DNA of 64,000 bases from W0P28-013 sp964570565 (GCA_964570565.1 CAZMYT010000008.1:1-64000); one strand, 5' to 3'. Counted from the first letter of the stretch, positions 26,410 to 35,303 are shown. Program-made: numbers and translations. Notes: generated by a model from the sequence alone, not told the origin.

Positions 26410-26853
26410 TTATGAGTGGCTGGCATGTAACTTCCTCCCAATATAGTAATCGAGTGAATATTTTCCTGCTCCTGTAATAGAGAGGATAAGATAAACTACG
26501 CCGTATAAAGCCGCTAATTCTTTTACCGCAAACGGATCGGCAGCATGTACTACTGTCACTGCTACAAACATGGTAAAGAGTAGCGGAATGGCAGCTAAAC
26601 GAGTGCCAAAACCTAAAATGATAAGAATTGAACAGACAAATTCGGCAAAAACAGCCATGACTAACGATAAAGTCATACCGATGCCAATAGGATCGGCAAA
26701 TTGTACAGGACCTTCGGCTAAGAGCATCATCAATTTACCCACGCCGTGAGTTAACATAAATGAGCCGATAGCTAAACGGATGATTAATAATGCAACTGAT
26801 AATTGAGTTTGGTTTGAACCCGAATTGAAAATGGTTTTAATAATTGTTTTCAT
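26410..26853 (-). CDS. DoxX family membrane protein
   Basis: This roughly 147-residue DoxX-type membrane protein has four helices. The motif LLIIRLAIGSFMLTHGVGKL (first helix) is the family hallmark, followed by FAEFVCSILIILGFGTRLAA and the fourth helix with YGVVYLILSITGAGKYSLD. DoxX proteins are linked to thiosulfate oxidation in archaea and to redox or electrophile stress in bacteria. The ATG at 26853 is preferred over an earlier frame that overlaps the pirin gene. It lies 17 bases after the pirin stop and one base before ygiD, so the three are one operon. Confidence 0.88.
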   Translation of the reverse strand: MKTIIKTIFNSGSNQTQLSVALLIIRLAIGSFMLTHGVGKLMMLLAEGPVQFADPIGIGMTLSLVMAVFAEFVCSILIILGFGTRLAAIPLLFTMFVAVTVVHAADPFAVKELAALYGVVYLILSITGAGKYSLDYYIGRKLHASHS

Positions 26854-26870
26854 TGTTGTAATTGTTTTTG

Positions 26871-27587
26871 TTAATGCATAGGAACTTCTATAATTAATAA
26901 TTCGGCATCGGCCGAGTTGGCTTGTATGCTCATGGAGTCGGTATTCCAAATGCCGCTACCATCTCGTTCGTTGAGAGCAGTGCCATTGACTGAAATATTG
27001 CCTTTGATAACAAATACATACACGCCGTTTCCTTGTTTTTTCCAGGTGTAGGTTGTTTCAAAGTTCTGGTCAAATTTACCAATGTGAAACCACGCGTCCT
27101 GATGTATCCAAACGCCTTCATCATCGCTATTGGGCGATAGAATTTGTTGTAATTTGTTGTGCCGTTGGTTTACATCCAAGGTTATTTGATCGTAGCGTGG
27201 AGTCATGTTGCGTTTATTGGGGAATACCCAAATTTGCAACAATTGAACTGGTTTTGTTTTATTGTGGTTGTATTCGCTGTGTGTAATGCCCGTTCCTGCA
27301 CTCATTACTTGTACATCGCCATGTTTAATAACGGTGCCATTACCCATACTATCTTTGTGTTCTAAATCACCTTCGAGTGGAATGGTTATAATTTCCATAT
27401 TGTCGTGCGGATGTGTCCCAAAACCCATGCCTCCAGCGATATAATCATCGTTGAGCACGCGTAATGCACCAAAGTGAATACGCTCTGGGTTGTAGTAATC
27501 GGCGAAACTAAATGTGTGATTGGTTCGTAGCCAGCCGTGGTCTGCGTGTCCACGAGTTGCGGCTTTATGAATAAGTTGATTTGCCAT
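26871..27587 (-). CDS. Pirin family protein (YhhW-like)
   Basis: This is a bicupin protein of 238 residues in the pirin family. The metal site is visible in the first cupin: GTHPHDNMEIITIPLEGDLEHKDS (~57-80), with two His, a His/Glu pair and the usual spacing. The second cupin lacks an obvious metal site. E. coli YhhW and human pirin show quercetin 2,3-dioxygenase activity, but physiological substrates are uncertain. It is the first gene of the pirin-DoxX-YgiD unit. A TACCTTTG -7 box at 27614-27621 lies 27 bases before its ATG. Confidence 0.9.
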   Translation of the reverse strand: MANQLIHKAATRGHADHGWLRTNHTFSFADYYNPERIHFGALRVLNDDYIAGGMGFGTHPHDNMEIITIPLEGDLEHKDSMGNGTVIKHGDVQVMSAGTGITHSEYNHNKTKPVQLLQIWVFPNKRNMTPRYDQITLDVNQRHNKLQQILSPNSDDEGVWIHQDAWFHIGKFDQNFETTYTWKKQGNGVYVFVIKGNISVNGTALNERDGSGIWNTDSMSIQANSADAELLIIEVPMH

Positions 27588-27613
27588 AATTGTACTGTTT
27601 ATAATTGATGATA

Positions 27614-27621
27614 CAAAGGTA
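27614..27621 (-). promoter_or_regulatory. -7 box of the pirin-doxX-ygiD operon
   Basis: TACCTTTG on the minus strand, 27 bases before the pirin ATG, fits the Bacteroidetes -7 consensus. A TTG at the proper spacing is not clear, which would suit a regulated promoter. Confidence 0.55.
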
Positions 27622-27672
27622 CAATGGCTTGAAGGTCAAATGGTAATACTTTTCAGAAGAAGCGTTGTAATA

Positions 27673-28527
27673 TTAGGAAATAAGTTGACGCATTTCTTGA
27701 CGGAATTCGGTCGGTGTTTGTCCTGTTTTCTTTTTGAAAACATTCGAAAAATAGGCTTTTTCGTTGAATCCGAGTTCAAAACCGATTTCGGATATCGACT
27801 TATTGGTGCTGGTTAGTAGGTTTTTGGCCTCGGTCAGTTTGCGTGTTTCTATCAACTCTGTGACGCTCTGATCCATAATGCGTTGACAAATCAAATTGAG
27901 ATTTCTGGCCGACATAAACAGTTTTTCGGCATAAAATTCAACGCCCACAGGTCGGCGAAAATTAGCTTCTACTATTTTTAAGAAGTTGATAAATGTTTCG
28001 TTCTGATTGATGGCTGTGATTTGGTCGCTGGGACTATGTTTTTTGCGTTCCGACTCAATCATAATGATGAGTGCACTTAACAAATGCCTTACTACTGATA
28101 AATCGGGTGAAGGAACAGCCATTTCGTGATTCATGAGTTCACAAACGTGAGATAATCTGTTGAAGCAAGTATCTTTTTGCAACAAGTGATTGGCATTGTT
28201 GTGGTAACTAGCATAGAGTTGAAAAACCGTTTCGGCAATGAATTCGCTTTTAAACCGTAACACCCACACATCAAATTGCCCATTCACCAATTGTGTATTG
28301 ATGCTGTGCACTTTGCCTTTGGCAATAAAGCTGATTAAAGGTGCTTCTATAATGGTGGTTTTGAAATCGACAAAATGTTCCAGTTGCCCTTGAATTCCTA
28401 TAATCAGGGTTTCATAATCGTGTTGATGAGGTTCGTGCGGTGACGCATGAATGCGCAGCGCATCGTCCACATTGAGATGCGAAATACGAAACAATTGATT
28501 CAAATAGTCGCCTTCCATATTTATCAC
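27673..28527 (-). CDS. AraC family transcriptional regulator
   Basis: This 284-residue regulator has an N-terminal cupin-like sensor region (about 1-150, with HASPHEPHQHDYETLIIG) and a C-terminal double helix-turn-helix (~190-284). The second helix-turn-helix carries the family signature SISEIGFELGFNEKAYFSNVFKKKTGQTPTEFR. Its start overlaps the stop of the FMN reductase gene by four bases (ATGA). The pirin-DoxX-YgiD operon lies 86 bases downstream. The likely targets are this operon or its own transcript, with an aromatic or electrophilic inducer. This is inferred from context only. Confidence 0.9.
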   Translation of the reverse strand: MINMEGDYLNQLFRISHLNVDDALRIHASPHEPHQHDYETLIIGIQGQLEHFVDFKTTIIEAPLISFIAKGKVHSINTQLVNGQFDVWVLRFKSEFIAETVFQLYASYHNNANHLLQKDTCFNRLSHVCELMNHEMAVPSPDLSVVRHLLSALIIMIESERKKHSPSDQITAINQNETFINFLKIVEANFRRPVGVEFYAEKLFMSARNLNLICQRIMDQSVTELIETRKLTEAKNLLTSTNKSISEIGFELGFNEKAYFSNVFKKKTGQTPTEFRQEMRQLIS

Positions 28528-29057
28528 AATTTGGTTTTGGCTGATTCAATCATGGCATCAAATTCCTGTTTGAACGCCGTGTTTATAATTCCTCTTTGGC
28601 GGTCAAAATTGCTATCGAAATTGGGTAAAGAAAACGATGCGATGATATTACCGCCATGTATTGGGAATCTGTTTTTGGCAGCTTCTAACACACTGATGGC
28701 TCCTCGTGGGCCAGGCGAAGCTGCTAGTAATAGGATGTTTTTGTGTTCAAATAGTTTCATCTTCAAGCGTGATGTCCAATCAAATAAATTTTTGAAAGCC
28801 ACCGTATAACTTCCGTTATGTTCTGCCATTGAGATGATGAGTAAATCGGCTTCGTCTATTTTTTCCAAAAATGCTTTTACTGGCGCAGGCGAACCAAGTT
28901 CTGCTTCTATATCCACTGTGAAGAGCGGTAATTGGTACTGATTCAAATCTAATATTTCTATGGTGGCATCATTAAATTGACTCGCCGCAAATTCGGCAAA
29001 CTGTTTGTTGATAGACTGTTTGCTGTACGAAGCGCCAAAGGCCATAATTTTCATCAT
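28524..29057 (-). CDS. NADPH-dependent FMN reductase family protein
   Basis: This 177-residue flavodoxin-like reductase is of the NADPH-dependent FMN reductase family. The N-terminal phosphate-binding strand-loop is IMAFGASYSKQSINKQFA (~4-21). The central LLIISMAEHNGSYTVAFKNLFDWTS (~75-99) holds the motif that binds the flavin ring, and the next strand gives LLLAASPGPRGA. It would reduce FMN, quinones or related electrophiles in the cytosol. Coupling with an AraC regulator and closeness to the pirin/YgiD genes supports a quinone-stress role. Confidence 0.88.
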   Translation of the reverse strand: MMKIMAFGASYSKQSINKQFAEFAASQFNDATIEILDLNQYQLPLFTVDIEAELGSPAPVKAFLEKIDEADLLIISMAEHNGSYTVAFKNLFDWTSRLKMKLFEHKNILLLAASPGPRGAISVLEAAKNRFPIHGGNIIASFSLPNFDSNFDRQRGIINTAFKQEFDAMIESAKTKL

Positions 29058-29099
29058 AAATTTGGTATTTTTAGGTTAATAATCAGTGAATAGATGTAG

Positions 29100-30470
29100 C
29101 TATTTTAAAAAGCGTTTTAATGGTTTGAGTCCTTTAAACGGTACGTATTTGGCTTTTAGGTCGAACCAATTAAATGAATGCACTACTGCTCGGCGATTAC
29201 TAAAAGCGATAAAACTTTCGTGATGATGATATTGTCCCATGCCGCTATTACCAACGCCACCAAATGGTAGTTTTGGATTGGCTATATGCATCAGTACATC
29301 GTTTACACAAGCTCCACCAGAGGTGGTTTGAGCTAATACGGCTTTGGCTTTTTTGTGGTCGCCAAAATAGTAAAAGGCCAACGGTTTTTCGTGCGTATTC
29401 ACGTAATTGATAACAATGTTTATATCGTTAAACGTCAGCACAGGCAAAATGGGGCCAAAAATTTCCTCCTGCATAATGGCAAAATCGGGTTGCACATTAT
29501 CAATCACCGTTGGTGCTATGTAACGTTCAGCGCGATTATTTTCGCCGCCAAACACAATGTCGCCTTGCTGTAGAAGTGGTAAGAGGCGTTCCATCGCTTT
29601 ATCGTTCACAATGCGTGGAAAAAATGGACTTGTTTCTGGATTTTCGCCAAAGAAATCGCGAATGGCTTGTTTCATTTCGGCAAACAATTCAGCTTTTACG
29701 CTTTCATGCACAAATAGGTAATCGGGAGCAATGCACGTTTGCCCTGCATTGATGGTTTTTCCCCACATAATACGGCGTGCAGCAATTTTTATATTGGCTT
29801 CTTTGTCGACGATACATGGGCTTTTTCCGCCTAATTCCAGTACGCAAGGCGTGAGGTTTTTAGCGGCAGCTTCCATTACCAATTTTCCTAACGAAGGACT
29901 GCCTGTGAAAAAGATGATATCGTAACGTTCTGCCAATAATAAAGCATTCACGTGGCGGTCGCCTTGAACGACTGAAATATAATTTTGTGGGAATGTTTCC
30001 GAAATCATCTGTTCCATCACAGCCGCCGTGTGTGGCGTGTAGGGCGATGGTTTGAGTATCGCACAACAGCCCGAAGAGATAGCACCTACGAGCGGACAAA
30101 TAAGTAGATTGAATGGATAATTCCACGGCGCCATAATCAGTGCCACTCCCAATGGTTCGGTGATGATATAACTTTCTGACGGTAATATCGCCAAGGTGGA
30201 ACCTACACGTTGCGGTTTAGCCCAGCGGTCGATGTGGCGCAAGTGATGTTTAATTTCTTGTAATACAATGCTAATTTCGGTCAAAAAAGCCTCTTCTTCC
30301 GATTTGTGTAAGTCGGCTTGCAGTGCTTCGTAAAGTGGTTTTTCGTATTTTAGAATAGCCGTGCGCAATCGTAACAATTGTTCTTTACGAAAAGCAACGG
30401 ATTTTGTGTTTTGGGTCGCAAAGAAATCGCGATGTCCTTGCACACAAGCGTGGATATAATCTGGTGTCAT
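29100..30470 (-). CDS. NAD(P)-dependent aldehyde dehydrogenase (class 3-like)
   Basis: This 456-residue aldehyde dehydrogenase is close in size and pattern to the class 3/fatty aldehyde group. The Glu motif is VLELGGKSPCIV (~200-211) and the catalytic Cys lies in NAGQTCIAPDYL (~234-245). The NAD-binding MAPWNYPFNLLICPLVGAI region (~105-123) and the PFGGVGNSGMG segment near the C-terminus are also present. It would oxidise aliphatic or aromatic aldehydes to acids. It starts 7 bases after mtnN, so it is probably in the mtnN transcript, and it is followed after 42 bases by the FMN reductase gene. Confidence 0.93.
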   Translation of the reverse strand: MTPDYIHACVQGHRDFFATQNTKSVAFRKEQLLRLRTAILKYEKPLYEALQADLHKSEEEAFLTEISIVLQEIKHHLRHIDRWAKPQRVGSTLAILPSESYIITEPLGVALIMAPWNYPFNLLICPLVGAISSGCCAILKPSPYTPHTAAVMEQMISETFPQNYISVVQGDRHVNALLLAERYDIIFFTGSPSLGKLVMEAAAKNLTPCVLELGGKSPCIVDKEANIKIAARRIMWGKTINAGQTCIAPDYLFVHESVKAELFAEMKQAIRDFFGENPETSPFFPRIVNDKAMERLLPLLQQGDIVFGGENNRAERYIAPTVIDNVQPDFAIMQEEIFGPILPVLTFNDINIVINYVNTHEKPLAFYYFGDHKKAKAVLAQTTSGGACVNDVLMHIANPKLPFGGVGNSGMGQYHHHESFIAFSNRRAVVHSFNWFDLKAKYVPFKGLKPLKRFLK

Positions 30471-30477
30471 ACGTTGT

Positions 30478-31164
30478 TTAATTTAAGTTGGTCAGCATTT
30501 GTTCAATAACTGCGAGCGATGTTTTGGGAGCTTCTTTCCAAAAATCAAAATATTGTGTTTCGTGATCGGTAATGCCTGGCGTGTCGCTAATGATGCGCAA
30601 GCTCAAAAACGGCACTTGGTACATGTAGCAAACGTGTGCAATGGCGCAACTTTCCATATCGACGGCTAACCCTTCTGGAAAATAGTTTTTGATTGTTTGT
30701 AATGTTTCGTAATTTGAAATAAACTGATCGCCGCTACACGTGAGTCCAATGTGCACTTTTTGTGGCACCGCTAATTGGGTTGCCGCTTTGAGTAATTTTG
30801 GGTCGGCTTTGAAATAGAGTGGTAAGCCTTGAATTTGTCCGTGTGGATTATTAGTGAAGCAGTCCACATCGTGATACACGGTGCGCTCACCAACCACTAC
30901 ATCCATTACGCCGACTTTTTTATCTAAGCTACCTGCTACGCCTGAGTTGATAATACAATCAGGTTGATACTTGTGAATCAGCTCTACGGCTCCAACCGCC
31001 GCACACACTTTCCCAATTCCGCTTTGTAAAAGAATGATGCGATGTGCCCCAATGGTTCCTTCGGTAAACGTATGGTTAGCTGTTTTTGTAACTGTTTTAT
31101 TTGCTAAGAGATGACTCACTAATTCCTGTTCAGAACTCATGGCCACGATAATTCCAATTGTCAT
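30478..31164 (-). CDS. mtnN: 5'-methylthioadenosine/S-adenosylhomocysteine nucleosidase
   Basis: MtnN hydrolyses methylthioadenosine and S-adenosylhomocysteine to adenine and the thioribose sugar, recycling inhibitors of methyltransferases. From the ATG at 31164 the protein has 228 residues, the normal size, and begins MTIGIIVAMSSEQELV. Key motifs are IINSGVAGSLD (~70-80), GDQFISN and the active-site region AVDMESCAIAHVC (~165-177), with the catalytic Asp in RIISDTPG. A longer frame to 31284 includes the promoter and is rejected. The promoter is TAACTTTG at 31194-31201. Confidence 0.94.
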   Translation of the reverse strand: MTIGIIVAMSSEQELVSHLLANKTVTKTANHTFTEGTIGAHRIILLQSGIGKVCAAVGAVELIHKYQPDCIINSGVAGSLDKKVGVMDVVVGERTVYHDVDCFTNNPHGQIQGLPLYFKADPKLLKAATQLAVPQKVHIGLTCSGDQFISNYETLQTIKNYFPEGLAVDMESCAIAHVCYMYQVPFLSLRIISDTPGITDHETQYFDFWKEAPKTSLAVIEQMLTNLN

Positions 31165-31193
31165 GCGTTGTTTATTAAATAGATGATTTGATG

Positions 31194-31201
31194 CAAAGTT
31201 A
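31194..31201 (-). promoter_or_regulatory. -7 box of mtnN
   Basis: TAACTTTG on the minus strand matches the Bacteroidetes -7 consensus. Transcription would start near 31187, about 23 bases before the chosen ATG at 31164. Confidence 0.65.
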
Positions 31202-31304
31202 CTATTTTTATTAGCATTTTCTATTTTGTGTGGCGAAAATTTAGACGTTTGTGTATCAAAAAAGAAACCTGTATCTTTAGCCAATTAAATTTCAATAAAC
31301 TACC

Positions 31305-32222
31305 ATGGGAAAAGAATACACACTGAAGTATTGGCGAAAAGGCATTAATGATAGGTATGATGGCTGGCGTGTTAAAAAAGTAGACCCTGTTTTTGCGGTG
31401 ATTCCTTATTTTCTGCGCACACGTATGGATGCACAAAACTTTTTTGAAGAGTGTTTGCCTATCGATCATATCGAAGAATTTATAAAAGAGCACAAAGAAG
31501 ATATTCCCGATTTGTCGATTATGCACGTGATTATGGCGGCTTTAACGCGTTTGATTTCGCAACGTCCTCGCCTAAATCGTTTTGTGATGTGGAATAAAAT
31601 TTATGCGCGTAATCACATAAATATCTCTATTGCCGTGAAACGTTCGTTGACAGCCGACGGTGAAGAAACCTTGATAAAACCTTATTTTATGCCGGAAGCC
31701 ACCTTGCAGGATGTGGTGCGCATTACGCGCGACGAGTTGAATGCCAACCAAAAACAAGGTCAGCAAAATGGCTCTGATGCGGTGTCAAAAATAATGGGAT
31801 TTTTGCCGCCGTGGCTTATGCGTACCGTAGTTTTTATCTTGTTACATTTAGATAAAGTAGGTTGGATGCCAAAATTTATCAATAAAGTGAGTCCGTGGCA
31901 TTGTAGTATTTTCTTGACCAATATCGGTTCTATTGGTGTTGAATCTATCTATCATCACTTGTACGAATTTGGTACATGTAGTATGTTTACGGCTATGGGA
32001 CGCAAATCGCGCAAAAATATTATTGACAAAGAAGGTAATATAGAAGAACAAAAAAGTATTCAGCTTAAATTCGTGCTCGACGAACGTATTTGCGATGGTT
32101 ATTACTACGCCGCTTCTATGCGCATGTTGAATCAAATTCTCTTAAATCCATCAGTGCTACTTGTTCCGCCAGCACAAGTGATAGTGGACGATGGAGTTGG
32201 TAAAAAACGCATTGATTTATAA
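31305..32222 (+). CDS. E2-like 2-oxo acid dehydrogenase acyltransferase domain protein, catalytic His lost
   Basis: This 305-residue protein resembles the catalytic domain of dihydrolipoamide acyltransferases (and the chloramphenicol acetyltransferase fold) but has no lipoyl or subunit-binding domain. Residues 70-115 (IMHVIMAALTRLI and the INISIAV strand) match the fold. The family signature DHRxxDG near the C-terminus reads DERICDG (259-265), so the catalytic His is Glu260. A hydrophobic segment at 170-182 is unusual. It probably does not act as a classic transacylase and may be a pseudoenzyme or act on a different acyl donor. It is divergent from mtnN, 140 bases away. Confidence 0.8.
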   Translation: MGKEYTLKYWRKGINDRYDGWRVKKVDPVFAVIPYFLRTRMDAQNFFEECLPIDHIEEFIKEHKEDIPDLSIMHVIMAALTRLISQRPRLNRFVMWNKIYARNHINISIAVKRSLTADGEETLIKPYFMPEATLQDVVRITRDELNANQKQGQQNGSDAVSKIMGFLPPWLMRTVVFILLHLDKVGWMPKFINKVSPWHCSIFLTNIGSIGVESIYHHLYEFGTCSMFTAMGRKSRKNIIDKEGNIEEQKSIQLKFVLDERICDGYYYAASMRMLNQILLNPSVLLVPPAQVIVDDGVGKKRIDL

Positions 32223-32244
32223 TCGATTGGCTTACGAATAAGTT

Positions 32245-32283
32245 AAGACTGCTTTTTTTACAAGAAAGCAGTCTTATTTTTTG
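32245..32283 (+). terminator. Terminator of the E2-like gene
   Basis: A perfect 11-bp stem (32245-32255 with 32265-32275) is followed by a T-rich run. The T-rich end merges into the promoter of the thioesterase gene. Confidence 0.82.
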
Positions 32284-32291
32284 TACCTTTG
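32284..32291 (+). promoter_or_regulatory. -7 box of the thioesterase gene
   Basis: TACCTTTG at 32284-32291 fits the Bacteroidetes -7 consensus and lies 18 bases before the ATG. Confidence 0.6.
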
Positions 32292-32309
32292 TGACTTAAT
32301 TTTTTTGTT

Positions 32310-32735
32310 ATGGAAGAGATTACATTTAAACACACCATTCCTGTTCAGTTGCGTTTTAATGATGCTGATTCACTGGGACATATAAACAATTCTGTTTATT
32401 TTTCGTTTTATGATTTAGGTAAAACCGAATATTTTAAAGCGGTTCGTGGCGGTGTTATTGCACCAAAAGATATCGACATTGTGGTGGCTCATGCCGAAGT
32501 TGATTTTGTGGCTCCCGTGTTTTTAACCGACGAAATTACGGTTCAGACAGCGGTGCGCGAAATTAGAAACAAAAGTTTTGAATTGGTGCAACGCATCGTG
32601 TGTGCCAACACGCAGGCGGTAAAATGTGTTTGTAAAACGATTATGGTAGGGTTTGACTTTAAAAACAACGAATCCAAACTAATTTCCGACGACTGGTGTC
32701 AGTCCATTTCTGCCTTTGAAGGTCGCGCGTTTTAA
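32310..32735 (+). CDS. Acyl-CoA thioesterase, 4HBT hotdog family
   Basis: This 141-residue hotdog-fold protein is of the 4-hydroxybenzoyl-CoA thioesterase type. It carries the signature RFNDADSLGHINNSVYFSF (~14-32), in which the Asp in FNDAD and the HxN pattern form the active site. A long central helix and beta sheet follow. It would hydrolyse short- or medium-chain acyl-CoA or acyl-ACP thioesters in the cytosol, and the precise substrate is not predictable. It is a single gene with its own promoter, followed by a converging patatin gene. Confidence 0.9.
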   Translation: MEEITFKHTIPVQLRFNDADSLGHINNSVYFSFYDLGKTEYFKAVRGGVIAPKDIDIVVAHAEVDFVAPVFLTDEITVQTAVREIRNKSFELVQRIVCANTQAVKCVCKTIMVGFDFKNNESKLISDDWCQSISAFEGRAF

Positions 32736-32744
32736 GCCACCAAT

Positions 32745-33596
32745 TTATTTACACTGTTTCAGCATTTCAGGATGTTTGCTGATGTACGTTTTCATGGCTG
32801 AGTAGCCATATTTGTAAATTTCGAGGTATTCTTCAAAATCAAATTCGTTGTATCTGTTTATGGCGTACGATTCTATTAGGTAATCGCACATTTTGCGGCC
32901 TTCCAACGAGTTTTGATGTTGTGTGGCGCGTAAGGCTTGGAATAAGACATCGGCGGTTTTGTTCGCTTTTTGGTAGGTTACAGGTAATACATCTACGCCG
33001 ATAACCACATCGCATTTGCTGCGTATGGCTTGCGCTGGTAAGTTATTGAGTGTACCACCATCAATATACGTTGTCCCGTTGATAATTTCTGCTTCAAACA
33101 CCCCAGGAATGGCGGCCGATGCAATTACATATTCTTTCAATTGATTGCCTTTGGAGGCAATTTCCCACGTGGCGTCATCCAAATTAGTCACACATGCATA
33201 AAAATCCTTTGGTAAACTATCGAACGAGTTGTGTGGCAGCAGTCGGCTGAGTAAATTACGTGTGGCCACGTGACTGTAAATGCCCAATTTGGAATCCAGA
33301 GAAGGTATTACCTTGAGCAAAGTGGTTTTCTTATACAATTTTTCATCTTTTATAATTTGGAGCATCTCCATCGGCGTTAAGCCGTCGGCATACAGTACGC
33401 CTACAATAGCGCCCATACTCGAACCTGCAATCACGTTTGGGTGAATTCCATTTTCTTCTAACGCTTGAATAGCACCAATATGCGCAAAGCCGAGAGCGCC
33501 ACCGCCACTGAGTACGAGGCCTACTTTTTTAGTTTTGGCATCTGCCGAAAACACGATAAAAAAGCAAATAAGTGCAATTGATACTATTTTTTTCAT
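32745..33596 (-). CDS. Patatin-like phospholipase, exported
   Basis: This 283-residue protein has a signal peptide (1-20, ending SADA) and a patatin domain. The oxyanion hole is SGGGALGFAHIG (~30-41), the nucleophile Ser60 lies in GSSMG (58-62), and the catalytic Asp is in YIDGGTLNN. It would hydrolyse phospholipids or lipid esters, probably in the periplasm. Many Bacteroidetes homologues carry a C-terminal outer-membrane barrel. This one is patatin only. It ends 9 bases from the converging thioesterase gene and lies 6 bases downstream of the GH13 gene, so it is likely cotranscribed with it. Confidence 0.9.
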   Translation of the reverse strand: MKKIVSIALICFFIVFSADAKTKKVGLVLSGGGALGFAHIGAIQALEENGIHPNVIAGSSMGAIVGVLYADGLTPMEMLQIIKDEKLYKKTTLLKVIPSLDSKLGIYSHVATRNLLSRLLPHNSFDSLPKDFYACVTNLDDATWEIASKGNQLKEYVIASAAIPGVFEAEIINGTTYIDGGTLNNLPAQAIRSKCDVVIGVDVLPVTYQKANKTADVLFQALRATQHQNSLEGRKMCDYLIESYAINRYNEFDFEEYLEIYKYGYSAMKTYISKHPEMLKQCK

Positions 33597-33602
33597 AAGT
33601 GC

Positions 33603-35276
33603 TTAACGTTTAAATTTGAGTAATTTTCCGCCCCAAGGTGCTATGTACGTTTCTACAGGTTGGTCAGGACTTACACAGATAGTTTCCGTTTCGTTGGTCA
33701 ATAAATCGACCGCTTCGCATTGGCGGTTTGGTTCTATGTGTAAGTAATCGAACGCATGTTGTGGTAGGTTAATGGCCAACGCGCGTGCTTGTTCCGAGAA
33801 ATTCGTTACAACCAATACCGCTTCATCTTCGTAGGCTCGTAAAAACACGTATTGTCGATGTGGATCCAGACCACCGCCTTCCATGTTGGCATACATTAAA
33901 TCGAAAAACAGACCTTTGCTTAACGCTTTTTCGTGCAAACAGGCATTGAGTAACGTGCTGTAAAACTGTTGTAATTCCTGCTCTTCGCTAGTTAAAAGCG
34001 CATGTCCCATTTTGCCTTGGTGGTACCAACGTCCTAACGTATCGACGTGCCAATAATCAAAAATGGTGGTGCGTCCATCACGTCCACTAAAACCTTCGGC
34101 ATCCATGCCCCGTTCGCCCAATTCCTGTCCAGCGTAAATCATCACTGGGTTGGTATTGATACAAGACGCAACAATCATGCCAGCTTTGCCTTTTTGTGCA
34201 TCTCCAGCAAAAAAATCGGAAGCCAAACGTTGTTCGTCGTGATTTTCCAAGAAGTTGAGCATGTGTGGCTGTATATCGGCTACCGATTGCCAGCTTTGTG
34301 AAATGTGAGCGGCAGAATCGGTGCCGCACATCACGGCACGTAGTTGGTCGTAAAGCCCCACCTTGTCGTAGAGGTAATCGAAACCGCCGTCGAAAATGTA
34401 ACTTCTATAAAGTGCCGGATTATACACTTCGGCTATGAAGATGATGTTTGGAAACGCTTGTTTGACTTGTGGAATTACCCAATGCCAAAATTCTACGGGC
34501 ACCATTTCCGCCATATCGCAGCGGAAACCATCAACCTGTTTGCCTGCCCAAAAGAGCAGAATATCGCGCATTTTGAACCATGTATCGGGTGTTGGGTCGA
34601 AGTGCTTATGATGGCCGCCTGTGTAATCTACGCCATAATTCAGTTTCACGGTTTCGTACCAATCGGTTATGCTCGGATTGGGCGAAAAACAGTCGTTACC
34701 AGTGGCTTTGGCTGGATATTCTACGTAGTTGTGTACCTCAAATTGGGGTTCCAACGACGTATTAGGACAGTAGTAAAAGTTATTTTGCGCATAAAAATGC
34801 CAATCGGTTCGGTCGTTGGCACCAAAATCGTTCACGTTGGCTGGTTTGGCATCGGAGTGGTAGTGACGTGCCACGTGGTTGGGCACAAAATCGATGAGCA
34901 GTTGCAAATCGGCTTTATGCGTGCGTGCTACCAACGCTTCAAATTCTTGCATGCGCTGTTCCACATTCACTGCCAAATCGGGATCTACATCGTAGTAATC
35001 TTTGATAGCGTAAGGCGAACCCGCCTTGCCTTTGACCATGGAACTCGGGTCCGTTTCGATGCCAGCGTGTGTGTAGTTGGTTTGTGTGGCGTGCTCTAGA
35101 ATGCCTGTGTACCACACGTGTGTGATGCCCAGTTGTTTGATAGCTTTCAACACTTTGGGCGTAAACGCATTGAATTTACCACACCCATTTTCGGTGATAG
35201 AGCCGTGCGGAATATTGGTAATGGTGGCGTTGCCAAATAAACGCGTAAAAATTTGATAGATAATGAGTTTTTCCAT
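33603..35276 (-). CDS. Cytosolic alpha-amylase-type glycoside hydrolase, family GH13
   Basis: This 557-residue GH13 enzyme has no signal peptide. The four conserved regions are present: I, IDFVPNH (128-134); II, DGFRCDMAE with nucleophile Asp254; III, IFIAEVYNP with acid/base Glu283; IV, LENHDEQ with stabiliser Asp347. The C-terminal beta domain carries ALAINLPQHAFDYL. It would hydrolyse or rearrange alpha-1,4-glucans inside the cell, complementing the secreted GH13 enzyme at 60902-63538. The promoter is TATCTTTG at 35296-35303. The resistance island begins just upstream, so its promoter region is close to foreign DNA but appears intact. Confidence 0.93.
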   Translation of the reverse strand: MEKLIIYQIFTRLFGNATITNIPHGSITENGCGKFNAFTPKVLKAIKQLGITHVWYTGILEHATQTNYTHAGIETDPSSMVKGKAGSPYAIKDYYDVDPDLAVNVEQRMQEFEALVARTHKADLQLLIDFVPNHVARHYHSDAKPANVNDFGANDRTDWHFYAQNNFYYCPNTSLEPQFEVHNYVEYPAKATGNDCFSPNPSITDWYETVKLNYGVDYTGGHHKHFDPTPDTWFKMRDILLFWAGKQVDGFRCDMAEMVPVEFWHWVIPQVKQAFPNIIFIAEVYNPALYRSYIFDGGFDYLYDKVGLYDQLRAVMCGTDSAAHISQSWQSVADIQPHMLNFLENHDEQRLASDFFAGDAQKGKAGMIVASCINTNPVMIYAGQELGERGMDAEGFSGRDGRTTIFDYWHVDTLGRWYHQGKMGHALLTSEEQELQQFYSTLLNACLHEKALSKGLFFDLMYANMEGGGLDPHRQYVFLRAYEDEAVLVVTNFSEQARALAINLPQHAFDYLHIEPNRQCEAVDLLTNETETICVSPDQPVETYIAPWGGKLLKFKR

Positions 35277-35295
35277 AAATCAAGGTATAGGGTGG

Positions 35296-35303
35296 CAAAG
35301 ATA
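35296..35303 (-). promoter_or_regulatory. -7 box of the GH13-patatin operon
   Basis: TATCTTTG on the minus strand lies 20 bases before the GH13 ATG and matches the Bacteroidetes -7 consensus. Confidence 0.6.

Noticed and set aside
34344..35099. A long plus-strand open frame (251 codons) inside the cytosolic GH13 gene
   Set aside because: It is antisense to well-conserved GH13 regions I-IV and its translation has no recognisable domain. It is a shadow of biased codon use.
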